From contig JAFGIS010000053.1 of NCBI GenBank assembly GCA_016929495.1, positions 1 to 38,840 of the forward strand: DNA of 38,840 nucleotides. Reading direction: 5' to 3'. Under the pieces are notes generated by a model. That model was not told where the DNA came from. It did not search any database and was given only the letters and a program-made list of their open reading frames with translations. Position numbers and translations under genes: made by a program. This document shows positions 1 through 8,428 of the stretch, one piece after another. This stretch comes from Polyangiaceae bacterium. Lineage in GTDB: Bacteria > Myxococcota_A > Polyangia > Polyangiales > Polyangiaceae. Position 1 is the first letter of the stretch. Every line of letters begins with the position of its first letter.

Positions 1-2460
1 CCCGCCCTGCACGCGGGGGTTGCCCAACAGATCGAGGGCAATGGGTTCGGTCCTGTTCTCGTCGTGGTCCAGATCGCCGGTGTCCTCCGGTAGGCGTGAG
101 GCGTCTGCGGAATCGATGCACACGCTGTTCTGCGGGGCGAAGTCGCCGCCCGCCGCGTCGACGAACAGAGGATCCACCGCGATGCAGGTGCCTGCGACCA
201 GGCAGTCGACGGTGCCGCTCACGACCGAGTGGGCGATCCGGGCGCCATCCGTCGGATGGTAGATGTCCGGCGCCGTCGTAGCCACGTTGCCGCTGAAAAT
301 CGAGTTCGAGATGGTGCTGAGCGTGGTGGCATCCATCCAAATCGCTCCGCCCTGGCCGTTCGTGCCGGGAGCTTGGTTGTTGTAGAAGGTGCAGTTCGTG
401 ATCGTAGCGCCCCCGCCGTTGATACCGAGTGCACCGGCCTGACTCCAGGACCCAGCGCCTTCGACCGCGTCGTTGGTATCGAAAAGGCAATTGACGATCG
501 TCGGCGCCGACTGTGCGCTCTCCACGGCGCCACCGAAGCCGCCTGCGCTGGTTGAGGCGTGATTGCTCCTGAAGATGCTGTTGGCCAGGTACGGGCTGCC
601 CGGCCCGAACGAAATCGCGCCCCCGCTGATGCCTTGGTTGTCGAAGAAGTAGCTGCCAACGATGATGGGAGAGGCTTGGTAGCTCTGCAACGCGCCCCCT
701 CCCGAGTATCCCGTACGGTTGTGCTCGAAAGTGCACTCGCTGTAGAGCGATGTCGCATCGTCAGCCTCGTACGCTGCTCCTCCGCCGTCGCGTGCACTGT
801 TGTCGCTGAAGGTGCAGCCGACTACGGTTGCGGAGCCGCCACGGTTACCGATGGCCGCGCCCTCGCCACGCGACAACGTGTGGGACGTGAAGCTCGAGTC
901 GATGATCACCGGGCTGCTGTTCTCGCTGTAGATAGCGGCCCCGATGCCTCCGCTGGAAGAAGTGAGCACATTGTCCGCGAAGGCGCAGGATTCGATGTGT
1001 GGCGCAGCGCCGTTCAGGTTGCAGATCGCCCCACCGTTGTCCTTGGCCCGGTTCGCCGTGAAGATGCAGTTGCGAAGGGTGGGGGACACCCCGTCATTGA
1101 GCAGCCCGCCTCCACAAGCTCGCTCCAGGGCCGAGTCGCCATCGGCGTTGCTGGTGGTGATCGTGAAGCCGTCGAGGACCGCATCGTCGGCTCCGACGAC
1201 CACGTGGTAGGCGTCATCCAAGGGATCTCCAGGTGTGGCCGAATAGGGTTCGCCCGTGATGACGCTCACGTGCGCGCCGTAGTCTCGTTGGTCGCGTTGG
1301 GTTTCGAAACCTTGGAAGCCGCCGTAGATCGCCACGCCCGGCTTGAGCGCGGTGACCCGTTCCCGAGCCGGATCGTCGAGGTAGCCCACGTCGTAGGTCG
1401 CAGCAGTGGCCCAGACCTCGCATCCACCCGCGTCCGAGGCGGCGTCGATGGCCGCTTGAAGTCTGCGCTTCGCCGCGCCCCAGGTAAGCCCGGTGTTGGA
1501 GTCCGAACCGCCGTCCCCGTTGAGGTAGATGACGCACCGGCAGGCGCCGCCGTTGCAGTCTCCCGGGCACGTTTCTCTGAGCGCGCCTTCGGTGCCACAA
1601 GCGTCCACCTCGTGGACATTGCCGCCGCTGCAGACCAACGAGGCTGCCGGAGTACAGCAGAGGTCGTCTGACTCCCGACAGGTGACGTCGGACTCGCATG
1701 GATTGCCTGCATGCTCGCAGGTGCCCGCCGAGCAAGTGTCAGCGCCGTTGCAGTACAGGCCGTCGTCGCACGGGGTGCCTGTCAAGTCGGTCCACCCATC
1801 GCCCGATTGCCCCGAATCACAAGCTTGGCACGGATTGTCGGGGTTGGTGTATCCGTCCGCGACGCAGTCGCCCTCGATGACGCAACCATCGGCACAGTCG
1901 TTGCGAGTGCCGGCCGCACCTGCGGTCGGCTCGCTGCCGTTGCCGCCTGTGGCCGCGCCACCCGTCGTTGCGCCGCTTCCAGCGGCAGAGCTGCCGCCAC
2001 CTCCGGTCTCAGTTGCGCCGGAGCCTGCGCCGCCAGGGCCGATGTGACCGGCGCCGGCCGTGGCGTTGCTCGAGCCCGCCGTGCCGGGCTCGGCGTTGCC
2101 CGAGCCAGCCTGGCCGGCTGCAGAATGACCATTGCCGCCGGAGTTGGCAGCACCTGCTCTGCCTGCTGCGGCGCTCGTGCTCCCTCCTTCGGCCGTCGGG
2201 CGGTGACCGCCAGTCTGATCTTCGTTCCCTGCCTCAGCCATCGGCCTGGTGGAGCTGCCCGCGCTGCCTCCCTCGGTCGCGGATGAGCCGCCTTCGCTGT
2301 GATCCGAGCCCGCCGTGGCCGCGGTTCCAACATTGCCGCCTTGGCCATCCCCGGCTTGCTGCGAAACCCACTTGCGGTTTTCACCACCGCATCCGGACGC
2401 GAGCAGCAGCGCGATGAGCAGCGATGACGTCAAGCCTTGGGATACGCTACGTGACAGCAT
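1..2460 (-). CDS. Beta-helix surface lipoprotein, truncated at window edge
   Basis: The frame is open from ATG at 2460 to the left edge (820 codons, no stop seen), so the C-terminus lies outside the window. Residues 1-24 are a lipoprotein signal ending in lipobox ASGC (Cys24). A Gly/Ala/Ser/Thr-rich linker follows to about residue 190, then a Cys-rich segment (CDDGLYCNGADTC-like) and, from about residue 300, repeated units of the type NCTF/NSIF..N with many short Gly/Asn/Ser turns. These are typical of right-handed parallel beta-helix (Pmp/pectate-lyase-like, choice-of-anchor Q) proteins. The visible end, DLLGNPRV, is the motif that usually precedes DIGAYE at the end of such domains, so only a short tail is probably missing. 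GAGGT lies 4 nt before the ATG. The role is probably surface adhesion or polysaccharide binding; the substrate is unknown. A long plus-strand frame at 559-1671 is antisense to it and rejected. Confidence 0.85.
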   Translation of the reverse strand, partial: MLSRSVSQGLTSSLLIALLLASGCGGENRKWVSQQAGDGQGGNVGTAATAGSDHSEGGSSATEGGSAGSSTRPMAEAGNEDQTGGHRPTAEGGSTSAAAGRAGAANSGGNGHSAAGQAGSGNAEPGTAGSSNATAGAGHIGPGGAGSGATETGGGGSSAAGSGATTGGAATGGNGSEPTAGAAGTRNDCADGCVIEGDCVADGYTNPDNPCQACDSGQSGDGWTDLTGTPCDDGLYCNGADTCSAGTCEHAGNPCESDVTCRESDDLCCTPAASLVCSGGNVHEVDACGTEGALRETCPGDCNGGACRCVIYLNGDGGSDSNTGLTWGAAKRRLQAAIDAASDAGGCEVWATAATYDVGYLDDPARERVTALKPGVAIYGGFQGFETQRDQRDYGAHVSVITGEPYSATPGDPLDDAYHVVVGADDAVLDGFTITTSNADGDSALERACGGGLLNDGVSPTLRNCIFTANRAKDNGGAICNLNGAAPHIESCAFADNVLTSSSGGIGAAIYSENSSPVIIDSSFTSHTLSRGEGAAIGNRGGSATVVGCTFSDNSARDGGGAAYEADDATSLYSECTFEHNRTGYSGGGALQSYQASPIIVGSYFFDNQGISGGAISFGPGSPYLANSIFRSNHASTSAGGFGGAVESAQSAPTIVNCLFDTNDAVEGAGSWSQAGALGINGGGATITNCTFYNNQAPGTNGQGGAIWMDATTLSTISNSIFSGNVATTAPDIYHPTDGARIAHSVVSGTVDCLVAGTCIAVDPLFVDAAGGDFAPQNSVCIDSADASRLPEDTGDLDHDENRTEPIALDLLGNPRVQGG

Positions 2461-2839
2461 GGAACCTCACCCGTCCGTCGATTCGGTACTGACGCGCCTC
2501 GACCCTGCGGACGATCAAGCCTCAATCTAGCTGGATTGCGGCAACCGGGTACTGACTGCGGATCAACGCGTGCTCAGGCTCACTGGCCGAGCCGGAGAAC
2601 AGCTCGACCGGGCAGCCGCGCGCAGCCGCCGAGCTGGAACCTCAACAAGAGGAGGCGCCGGATCCGATCCGGTTCGAGCGTGACGCGCTGGTCCTACCTG
2701 GGCGCCTCTGTCACCACCCGGTACGCAGGCGTGGCCCCGGGCGCCGTTCGCCAGGCAGAACGCGTAATGCAGTATCTCGAAGGCGACCGTAACCTGTCCG
2801 GTAGCAGCAAGTCGCGCCAGGGGTCAGCATGGCCCGGTG
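2461..2839. other. Intergenic stretch without a recognised gene
   Basis: This 379-base gap lies upstream of the beta-helix lipoprotein and downstream of the next minus-strand lipoprotein. A plus-strand frame of 120 codons crosses it, but its Arg/Ser/Pro-rich composition and run into the antisense of the neighbouring gene argue against coding. It should hold the promoter of the gene starting at 2460. I could not find a convincing -35/-10 pair or hairpin. Confidence 0.5.
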
Positions 2840-3499
2840 CTACGGACAGGCGTTTCTATCCATCATGCCCGCCGGGCAGGGACAGCAGGTATACGTGACG
2901 TCCTCGCTGCTGCAGTCCTCGACGCACTGACGACGTATCGCGCACTCGGTCAGCGTGCAGGTGTTCTCGCCGGAGTCACCCGTCCGGAGTCCCGCCCCAC
3001 CCGCCTGCGAGCTGGTCCCAGCCTCCCCGGCGGCCTCGACGCTCGCGCCGGCGGCGCCGGCCTGCTGTTGCTCGGCTTGCTGCTGTCCACCGGTGCTCTC
3101 TGATGGCTCCACGCCTTCGGTCCCGCCGGTCGGCGTCGGTATCCCGGAGGTCCCGCCGGTCGGCGCCACTCCACCTGTCGAGTCAGCGCCGCCCTCGTTG
3201 GTCGAGCCGCCGCTGCTCGTGTCCGCGGCCGTTTGCTCTCCGCCAACACCGTGCACACCGCCGCTGCCGCGGATGTCAGTGCTCGGTTCGCCAGCCGCAG
3301 CCTGGTCTGAATGGCCAAACACGGGCGATGCCCCGTCCTCGCGCCTCGAACCTCCGGTCGCCTCGTCCCCCAATCGTTCGTCGTCGGCACCGAGGCTGGC
3401 ATCGCCACTGCAGCCGCCAAGCGCCCAAGGTGTAGAGGTCAACGCCAGAGCGTATCCCACTTCCAGTAGCAGCTTTGGGCACCTCACCCGACACCTCAT
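2840..3499 (-). CDS. Small Gly-rich lipoprotein with Cys-rich C-terminus
   Basis: 219 residues from ATG at 3499. An upstream in-frame start at 3538 would put hydrophobic residues before the basic n-region, so the inner ATG is preferred. The signal is basic (MRCRVRCPK), then hydrophobic, ending in lipobox LGGC (Cys30). Residues about 31-175 form a low-complexity Gly/Ser/Thr/Glu linker with Thr-Gly-Gly repeats. The last 45 residues contain about eight cysteines (CTLTEC, CVEDC, CCPC), suggesting a small disulfide-stabilised domain at the tip of a long stalk. The architecture (lipid anchor, stalk, Cys-rich tip) is common in myxobacterial surface proteins. I do not recognise the tip domain and assign no function. 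The gene is separated from the beta-helix lipoprotein by 379 bases, so a shared transcript is uncertain. Confidence 0.75.
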   Translation of the reverse strand: MRCRVRCPKLLLEVGYALALTSTPWALGGCSGDASLGADDERLGDEATGGSRREDGASPVFGHSDQAAAGEPSTDIRGSGGVHGVGGEQTAADTSSGGSTNEGGADSTGGVAPTGGTSGIPTPTGGTEGVEPSESTGGQQQAEQQQAGAAGASVEAAGEAGTSSQAGGAGLRTGDSGENTCTLTECAIRRQCVEDCSSEDVTYTCCPCPAGMMDRNACP

Positions 3500-3623
3500 G
3501 GTCCTGTTTGGCAGGCCGTACCAAAAATACACTAGCACGACAGGGTGTACCGAGTCACATCAGCACACGACAGTACGTGGCCAGATCGGGCGAGCCGTGC
3601 CATGTCCTTCGGGCGCACCGCGA

Positions 3624-4394
3624 TCATCGGCTCTGCCCTCCGCAGGCCGATTGAACGCGCGCCAACAGGGAAGAGCGAGGCCATGTCCGCTCGAACCGCT
3701 TTGCCTGCAGGCGAGCCTGTGTCGTCTCTCCTGCGAGACAAAGGGCCAGAACGCGTGCCGCCGCGCGCTCCTGCGCCAGAGCGCCGCCGCGATGGCGTGC
3801 GTCCTGCTGGTCGAGCAGAGCGAGCGCCACCGCCGGACGTCCGGAGCGGAGGGCTTGTTGCACCAGGGTGAGGTCCGATGTTTCCGCCTGAAGCTGGCTG
3901 GTTGGCGCCTCGACCGCGGGCACGGACGGCCGTCTCACCTTGCCGGCGTTGCCGGCCTCGTGAGCCACCGCAGGCACGGTTTCGGGCGGAGGCGCTGACC
4001 GGAGACTCGGGTTCTGCGTCGGCTCAAGCGCTTCGGTGTCTGCCGTCGACTCGCCGGCAGTCGTCAGTCGTGGTTCGGTGTGAGGGCGAAGCGCTGCTGC
4101 GGTAGGGCCCCCTGGTGGCTCGTGCGTCCGCGAGAACGTCGTCGAGATCAGCCATCCGGCCCCGGCGGTTGCGGCTACCATCGTGCCCACCACGCCGACT
4201 TTGGCCGCCATCACACCAAAGACCGCACCCACCGCGGACTTTGCGGCCGCGGCAGTGGCCAGACCGACTCCGACGCCGGCTGCGATGCGAGCAGCGAGCG
4301 ACTGCTCCACGCGGCGAAGAACGCCTGGCGCGGCCTCGTCTTGTTCACGCGCGAGATGGATCAAGCGGCGGGACTGCAGACTAAGCTCAGTCAT
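3624..4394 (-). CDS. Membrane protein paired with ECF sigma factor (probable anti-sigma)
   Basis: 256 residues. The ATG at 4394 overlaps the TGA of the upstream sigma gene by four bases (ATGA), so the two are translationally coupled. The N-terminal ~30 residues are soluble and charged. Residues about 34-85 are rich in Ala/Gly/Val and contain one or two membrane segments. A Pro/Thr/Glu-rich linker follows, then a C-terminal helical region (about 175-250, ending LLARVQSAC) that reads like a TPR-like helix pair. The position directly after an ECF sigma gene and the soluble-membrane-periplasmic layout fit a membrane-bound sigma regulator. No zinc-binding anti-sigma motif (HxxxCxxC) is visible, so it is not a classic ZAS protein. 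Its function is inferred from context rather than from a recognised domain. Confidence 0.75.
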   Translation of the reverse strand: MTELSLQSRRLIHLAREQDEAAPGVLRRVEQSLAARIAAGVGVGLATAAAAKSAVGAVFGVMAAKVGVVGTMVAATAGAGWLISTTFSRTHEPPGGPTAAALRPHTEPRLTTAGESTADTEALEPTQNPSLRSAPPPETVPAVAHEAGNAGKVRRPSVPAVEAPTSQLQAETSDLTLVQQALRSGRPAVALALLDQQDARHRGGALAQERAAARVLALCLAGETTQARLQAKRFERTWPRSSLLARVQSACGGQSR

Positions 4395-4996
4395 GGCGTT
4401 GACCTTCCTGCGGGCTCCAGTTGCCTAGAAACCGCCAAGTTGAATGCTTCTCGTGCGGCGTTGAGTCGTCTGTGGCACGTCCGTGGTCGCACCCCCAGCG
4501 CCCCTGATGCTTCCCGAACCGAGAGCCCTTCCAGCTCCACCAGGACGAGCACCTGGCGCAGCTCGTCTGGCAGCTCTGCGAGAACGGCATGCATCAAATG
4601 ATTGGCTTCGCGTCGCTCCGCTGCTTCTGCGGGGCACGCTGTCGTATCCGTATCCGTTTCCGATGCGAGCACCCGCGACAGACGGTCCACGCGGATCATG
4701 CGGCGCTGCTCGGAGCGACGGTGGTCCTTCGCGACGCGCAGCACGATGCCGTAGATCCACGTCGTGAGCGCCGCTCTACCCTCGAATTCCGCCCACCGCC
4801 GATGCACAACCAGAAACACGTCCTGCAGCGCGTCCTCGAGAAGGGAGTCCGGAACGCCGAGTCGCCGCAGACTTCGCCACACGCGCGGCGCGTGTTCGGC
4901 ATAGGCCTCGCTCACGCCCAGCGTCAGCCGTGCTGCTGCAGGCTGACTGGTCGGCCTCGGAAGAAGCTCAGTGCTGACAGCGGTCGACACGTTCAC
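4391..4996 (-). CDS. ECF-family RNA polymerase sigma factor
   Basis: 201 residues. Region 2 (about 30-95) has the expected acidic/aromatic signature: LLEDALQDVFLVVHRR, an FEGRA segment and LTTWIYGIVLRVAKDHRR. Region 4 (about 130-190) reads LPDELRQVLVLVELEGLSVREASGALG followed by a recognition helix RPRTCHRRLNAAR. These are standard for group 4 (extracytoplasmic function) sigma-70 factors, which redirect RNA polymerase in response to envelope signals. It lies 32 bases after the secreted protein gene ending at 5029 and overlaps the downstream membrane protein by ATGA. The three genes therefore form a likely operon read right to left. The signal and target promoters cannot be read from the window. 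Confidence 0.93.
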   Translation of the reverse strand: MNVSTAVSTELLPRPTSQPAAARLTLGVSEAYAEHAPRVWRSLRRLGVPDSLLEDALQDVFLVVHRRWAEFEGRAALTTWIYGIVLRVAKDHRRSEQRRMIRVDRLSRVLASETDTDTTACPAEAAERREANHLMHAVLAELPDELRQVLVLVELEGLSVREASGALGVRPRTCHRRLNAAREAFNLAVSRQLEPAGRSTP

Positions 4997-5028
4997 ACAG
5001 CGTGAGTGGCCAGCGGCGCCTCATCGTG

Positions 5029-6030
5029 TCACCGCGGCCCGATCAGAACTCCAGCGAGCATCCGCGCTTCCGCACGAGCAGGACGATGGACCGACCCGAT
5101 CCGCTCCAGGTAGGCCATTGGCCGGGCGAGAGGTAGCTGTCCGAGGGCAACTGCGCGAACCGCCATCCATGAACCAAGCGGCAAGTCAGCCAGTATCCCT
5201 GCGGTGGGCGACACCCAGTACACAGTGCCGGAACGGGGATGACGCACGATACCTTGCCCGCGGATCCAGTTGAATGAGGCGCCAAGGCAAGGGCCGACGC
5301 TCGGTGTGCCGCGCACGGGCTGCCAGCAACCAAGAGCCGCCCCGGCCAGCATCCAGAGCTGGCCGCCGCGATCTGGCTGCACCAGCTTCTCTTGCTCGGG
5401 CGCGTAGCTGCCGAGCAGCCAAAGCGAAGCGCGACCGACTCCAGCCGCTATCCCCAGGGAGATGTCTGGGCCTGGACGAGGTAGCGCGCCCACGTGCAGG
5501 CCGACCTGGGCCGTACCTCCAACCACCAAGTGCTTGCTGGCCGGCCGTGGCAACAGCCGCGGGGGTGGCCGCCGCTGGATCGTCGCGGGCCGACCGGTGG
5601 GAGGGGTGGCGGCTTCCGATGGCTGGTGTGCTTCGGGGTTGAGCATCAGGGCGAGGGTCAATGCCGCAGCGTCCGTCACGGCACGACAGGACGGCCCGTC
5701 GAGGGCCCGCTCGCCCTGCCGACCGTTCTGTTCGGTTTGCATGGTCAGCGACCAGCGACCGTGGCCAATCGTTTCGATCGTGACACGGGCCACGAGCCTG
5801 CCGGAGGTCCCGGCGTCCACCGACGCCAGCCGAGCGACCTGGTCCCGCAAAGCGCGCGCGTCTGGGCACTCGGACGGTGCCTCGAGTACGAGATCGAACA
5901 CGCGTGCATCCGTCTGTCCTGAGGGCTGCTGCTCGAAAGACGGGCGTTCTGCTGCCTCTTGCCCCGAGGCCCAACCGACCCAACACAAGCACAGAATCGA
6001 TGCCCTGCGCCATGGTGCCGAAAGACGCAC
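5029..6030 (-). CDS. Secreted protein of the ECF sigma operon, probable outer-membrane protein
   Basis: 333 residues. The N-terminus has a basic start and hydrophobic core ending near WASGQEA, consistent with signal peptidase I cleavage. Residues about 40-130 form an alpha/beta domain (VFDLVLEAPSECPDARALRDQVARL) containing two cysteines and ending ALTLALMLNP. A Pro/Arg-rich linker covers about 135-165. The C-terminal half (about 168-333) has alternating hydrophobic/polar strands with Gly and aromatic residues (VGGTAQVGLHVGAL, LASFNW-like segments), consistent with a small beta-barrel. This layout, directly before an ECF sigma gene, is one I associate with myxobacterial sigma operons, but I cannot name a family. 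It may be part of the envelope sensing system or its target. The promoter is expected between the start and repeat A1 at 6049. Confidence 0.78.
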   Translation of the reverse strand: MRLSAPWRRASILCLCWVGWASGQEAAERPSFEQQPSGQTDARVFDLVLEAPSECPDARALRDQVARLASVDAGTSGRLVARVTIETIGHGRWSLTMQTEQNGRQGERALDGPSCRAVTDAAALTLALMLNPEAHQPSEAATPPTGRPATIQRRPPPRLLPRPASKHLVVGGTAQVGLHVGALPRPGPDISLGIAAGVGRASLWLLGSYAPEQEKLVQPDRGGQLWMLAGAALGCWQPVRGTPSVGPCLGASFNWIRGQGIVRHPRSGTVYWVSPTAGILADLPLGSWMAVRAVALGQLPLARPMAYLERIGSVHRPARAEARMLAGVLIGPR

Positions 6031-6048
6031 GACGCCGATGATAGCACC

Positions 6049-6191
6049 CTAGTGCCGCGTTTCGATCGAAGCGATGGGTTTCTCGCCGCCCCCGACCGGG
6101 CGAGGGCGGCGAAGAACCCGCCGCTTCCCGGCGATCTGACCCGCGGCACGCCTGGTCTTTGGGCATCGTTTCAATTGAAACGATGCACTAG
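6049..6191. repeat. MITE-like palindromic element, family A copy 1
   Basis: A 143-base element bounded by CTAG at both ends (6049-6052 and 6188-6191). Read inward from the left it starts CTAGTGCCGCGTTTCGATCG. Read inward from the right it starts CTAGTGCATCGTTTCAATTG, so the ends are imperfect inverted repeats. The right end contains a perfect 24-base palindrome at 6163-6186 (GCATCGTTTC, AATT, GAAACGATGC). The interior matches the reverse complement of 29440-29574 over most of its length, including the shared block GATCTGACCCGCGGC. It has no coding capacity and lies in the 232-base gap between the sigma operon start and the metalloprotease stop. It could act as a terminator or simply be a dispersed non-autonomous repeat. 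Confidence 0.85.
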
Positions 6192-6262
6192 TCGTCCCTC
6201 GCGTCTTGCGAACTGGTGGCATTTTTGCCACCCCCGGCGACGGCCCTGTGGCCACCAGATGA

Positions 6263-8428
6263 CTACCAGAGCGTGAAGAACGCGTACGAGTAGTCGCCGG
6301 CGGTCGTGGTCACGCAGTAGCCCCCATTGACGGCTGGCGGGATCGTCGACCAGTTGCCGACATCGCAGGGCATCTGCGTCCCGTTCAGGTAGAGCTTGCG
6401 GCTGCTACTGAAGTTGCCGCAGTTGCCCCCGGCCACGGGGTGCGTGGTCTGTCGACAGATGGTTCCGGTGCCGAGGGGCCCTGACTGGTAGTCACCTCCC
6501 CAGGTGAAGACCAGCGGATCGCTGCAGAAGGACGCGCACGGGCCGGGCAGCGCCGCACAAGGGATCCCGTGAGCGGCGAAGCCTTCGCAGATTTCGGTGC
6601 GATGCGGTGTCCCGTTGCTCGGATTTCCGTCGTCGTCGTCGAGGGTGAGAAACGAAGCGAGGATCTCCGGACCGATCGACGTCAAGCCGGCATGGAGCGC
6701 GATCGAACTGAGCATGAGTCGGTTGGCGATGTCGCGATAATCCGTCGGATGGGTGACCATCAAACGTTCGCGGATATCCCAGATGATTCCAGACAGGAGC
6801 TGGCCGCATCCCCATTCGTCCGAGTAGTCTCCGCAGTTGGAGCACGCCGTCGCGGAGTACTGGCACGTGTTGTCGGCACTGCGCTCGACGTAGCTGCAGT
6901 TGTTCTTGAGCACCCCTTGGAACAAGCGCGGATCATCGGCACTCGAGACGGCAATGCTGTCGGCCATGCCTTCCCCGTAGGGGCCCCCGCTTCCGGTCAG
7001 GCCTGCGCCCACGTGAATGATGTGGTGGGCGTACTCGTGTTGAACGAAGCTTCCGTATGCCGTATTGGTGTAGAGCCAGTCCGCCCGGCAGAAGTTGATG
7101 CTCGGAGACGCAGAATCGTACCATGCGTTTCCCGGGCAGCCGTAGTCGTTGCGGTTCACGTTGACCGGGAAATCCTCTTCGGTTGCGATGGTGGCGTAGC
7201 CCGGCAGATAGCTCAGCAGGAAGTCACGGGTCTGGTTGGCGAAGACGTAGGCGTTCACCTGCGCCCGGACGTATTCGTCCGTGTTGGACTGATTGTGCGT
7301 GAAGTACACGTAGCTGGGGGGCGTCACCGTCAGGGTCAGCGTCTCCGTGCTGCCGGCGAAATCGAAGATGTCGAATCGCCGACCGCCTACGGGCGAGACG
7401 ACCGTGACCGGGGTCGTCCCCGGGTTGAACAGGTAGAAGTAGCCCTGTGACGTCGTGTAGCCCTGCGAGATCCCGGTGATGCTTGTGTCTGCATACCGCA
7501 GAGGGGTTGTCACTTCGGGTGCACACTCGGAGGCCATCGCCCCCTGAGTGGCCCTGCCCATCACGCGGCCGCCGATGTTGGCAGCAGCCAGCATGTCCTC
7601 GACGTGCAGGATGTCGCCGGTCGCCGCGTCTGCGATGAAGCGCCACTTGCCGAGCGGGTCGTCGCTCGAGCCCAGGTATCTACCCGCCAGGCGGGGCGCG
7701 ATCTCCTCGCTGTCGGCGCCCGCGAATACCACGAGCTCCGGCTCGCCGAGCTCCAGCTCCGACGGGAGCAATCCGATCGGGTCGAGCTGCCGAAGAGCCT
7801 GCAGAGACTTGGTCGGGTCCGCGGATGGGGTGGCTCTGTGGCGGGGTACGGCCAGGTCACCGAGGTCGCGAAGCGAGGCTCCGGCCCAAACCACCGGGTT
7901 GCTCTCCACGTTCTGGACCAACGCCAGCAGCGACGCTCCGTGCACGGGGATGCCGGAACGGACCTGGTCGTACTGGTAGAGCCAGAACCCGTACGTCCCG
8001 GTTTCCGGGTCGAGCATCAGACCAGCGGGGTCCGACTTCGAGGCGGCGGCCGCGTGAGCCGCTGGCGTGCCCACCCGGACGAGGTCGTCTGGGTCCGCAC
8101 CGAGCTCGTCCGTCACGTTCTTGCGAAATACTTCTGCCGAGGTTTCCGGCGTCGTACCCGTGGCCATGACAGCGCCGTACAGACGCATGACACGCCCTCC
8201 GCGCACATACAGCTGGGCCTTCGGTGCGGCCCGGCTCAACGCCTCCTGGTCCGTGCCCTTGGCCTTGCCTTTGGCCTTGCCACTCGCGTCCGCGGTCAGT
8301 GCGCCCGATGTCGTACGCAACTCGTCCTTTCCATGCGGGCCGTTGCTTTCGCATCCGACCAAGAACAGCATTGCGCCGACGGCGCCGATGGTCGCGCCCA
8401 CGAACCTCGTGGCCAATATCGTCCTCAT
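6263..8428 (-). CDS. Lipoprotein zinc metalloprotease (gluzincin, thermolysin/fungalysin-like)
   Basis: 721 residues from ATG at 8428, chosen because GGAGGT lies 7 nt upstream. A further upstream start at 8515 lacks this and would add a non-signal extension. The signal ends in lipobox LVGC (Cys26). Residues about 60-300 look like an FTP/PepSY-type propeptide (for example SAEVFRKNV, PVHGASLLALVQN, GKWRFIADAATGDILHVED). The catalytic region has HEYAHH with zinc ligands His464 and His468 and general base Glu465. The third ligand is probably Glu486 in EGMADS, 18 residues later as in gluzincins. The remainder (about 560-721) is Cys-containing, and the last ~90 residues form a separate beta-rich module ending AFFTLW. 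The protein likely acts on extracellular protein from the outer surface. Confidence is high for a metalloprotease and moderate for the subfamily. Confidence 0.9.
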   Translation of the reverse strand: MRTILATRFVGATIGAVGAMLFLVGCESNGPHGKDELRTTSGALTADASGKAKGKAKGTDQEALSRAAPKAQLYVRGGRVMRLYGAVMATGTTPETSAEVFRKNVTDELGADPDDLVRVGTPAAHAAAASKSDPAGLMLDPETGTYGFWLYQYDQVRSGIPVHGASLLALVQNVESNPVVWAGASLRDLGDLAVPRHRATPSADPTKSLQALRQLDPIGLLPSELELGEPELVVFAGADSEEIAPRLAGRYLGSSDDPLGKWRFIADAATGDILHVEDMLAAANIGGRVMGRATQGAMASECAPEVTTPLRYADTSITGISQGYTTSQGYFYLFNPGTTPVTVVSPVGGRRFDIFDFAGSTETLTLTVTPPSYVYFTHNQSNTDEYVRAQVNAYVFANQTRDFLLSYLPGYATIATEEDFPVNVNRNDYGCPGNAWYDSASPSINFCRADWLYTNTAYGSFVQHEYAHHIIHVGAGLTGSGGPYGEGMADSIAVSSADDPRLFQGVLKNNCSYVERSADNTCQYSATACSNCGDYSDEWGCGQLLSGIIWDIRERLMVTHPTDYRDIANRLMLSSIALHAGLTSIGPEILASFLTLDDDDGNPSNGTPHRTEICEGFAAHGIPCAALPGPCASFCSDPLVFTWGGDYQSGPLGTGTICRQTTHPVAGGNCGNFSSSRKLYLNGTQMPCDVGNWSTIPPAVNGGYCVTTTAGDYSYAFFTLW

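Noticed and set aside
559-1671. Long plus-strand frame of 370 codons
   Set aside because: It is antisense to the beta-helix lipoprotein, which has a signal peptide, repeats and the expected domain end; the plus-strand product has no recognisable features.
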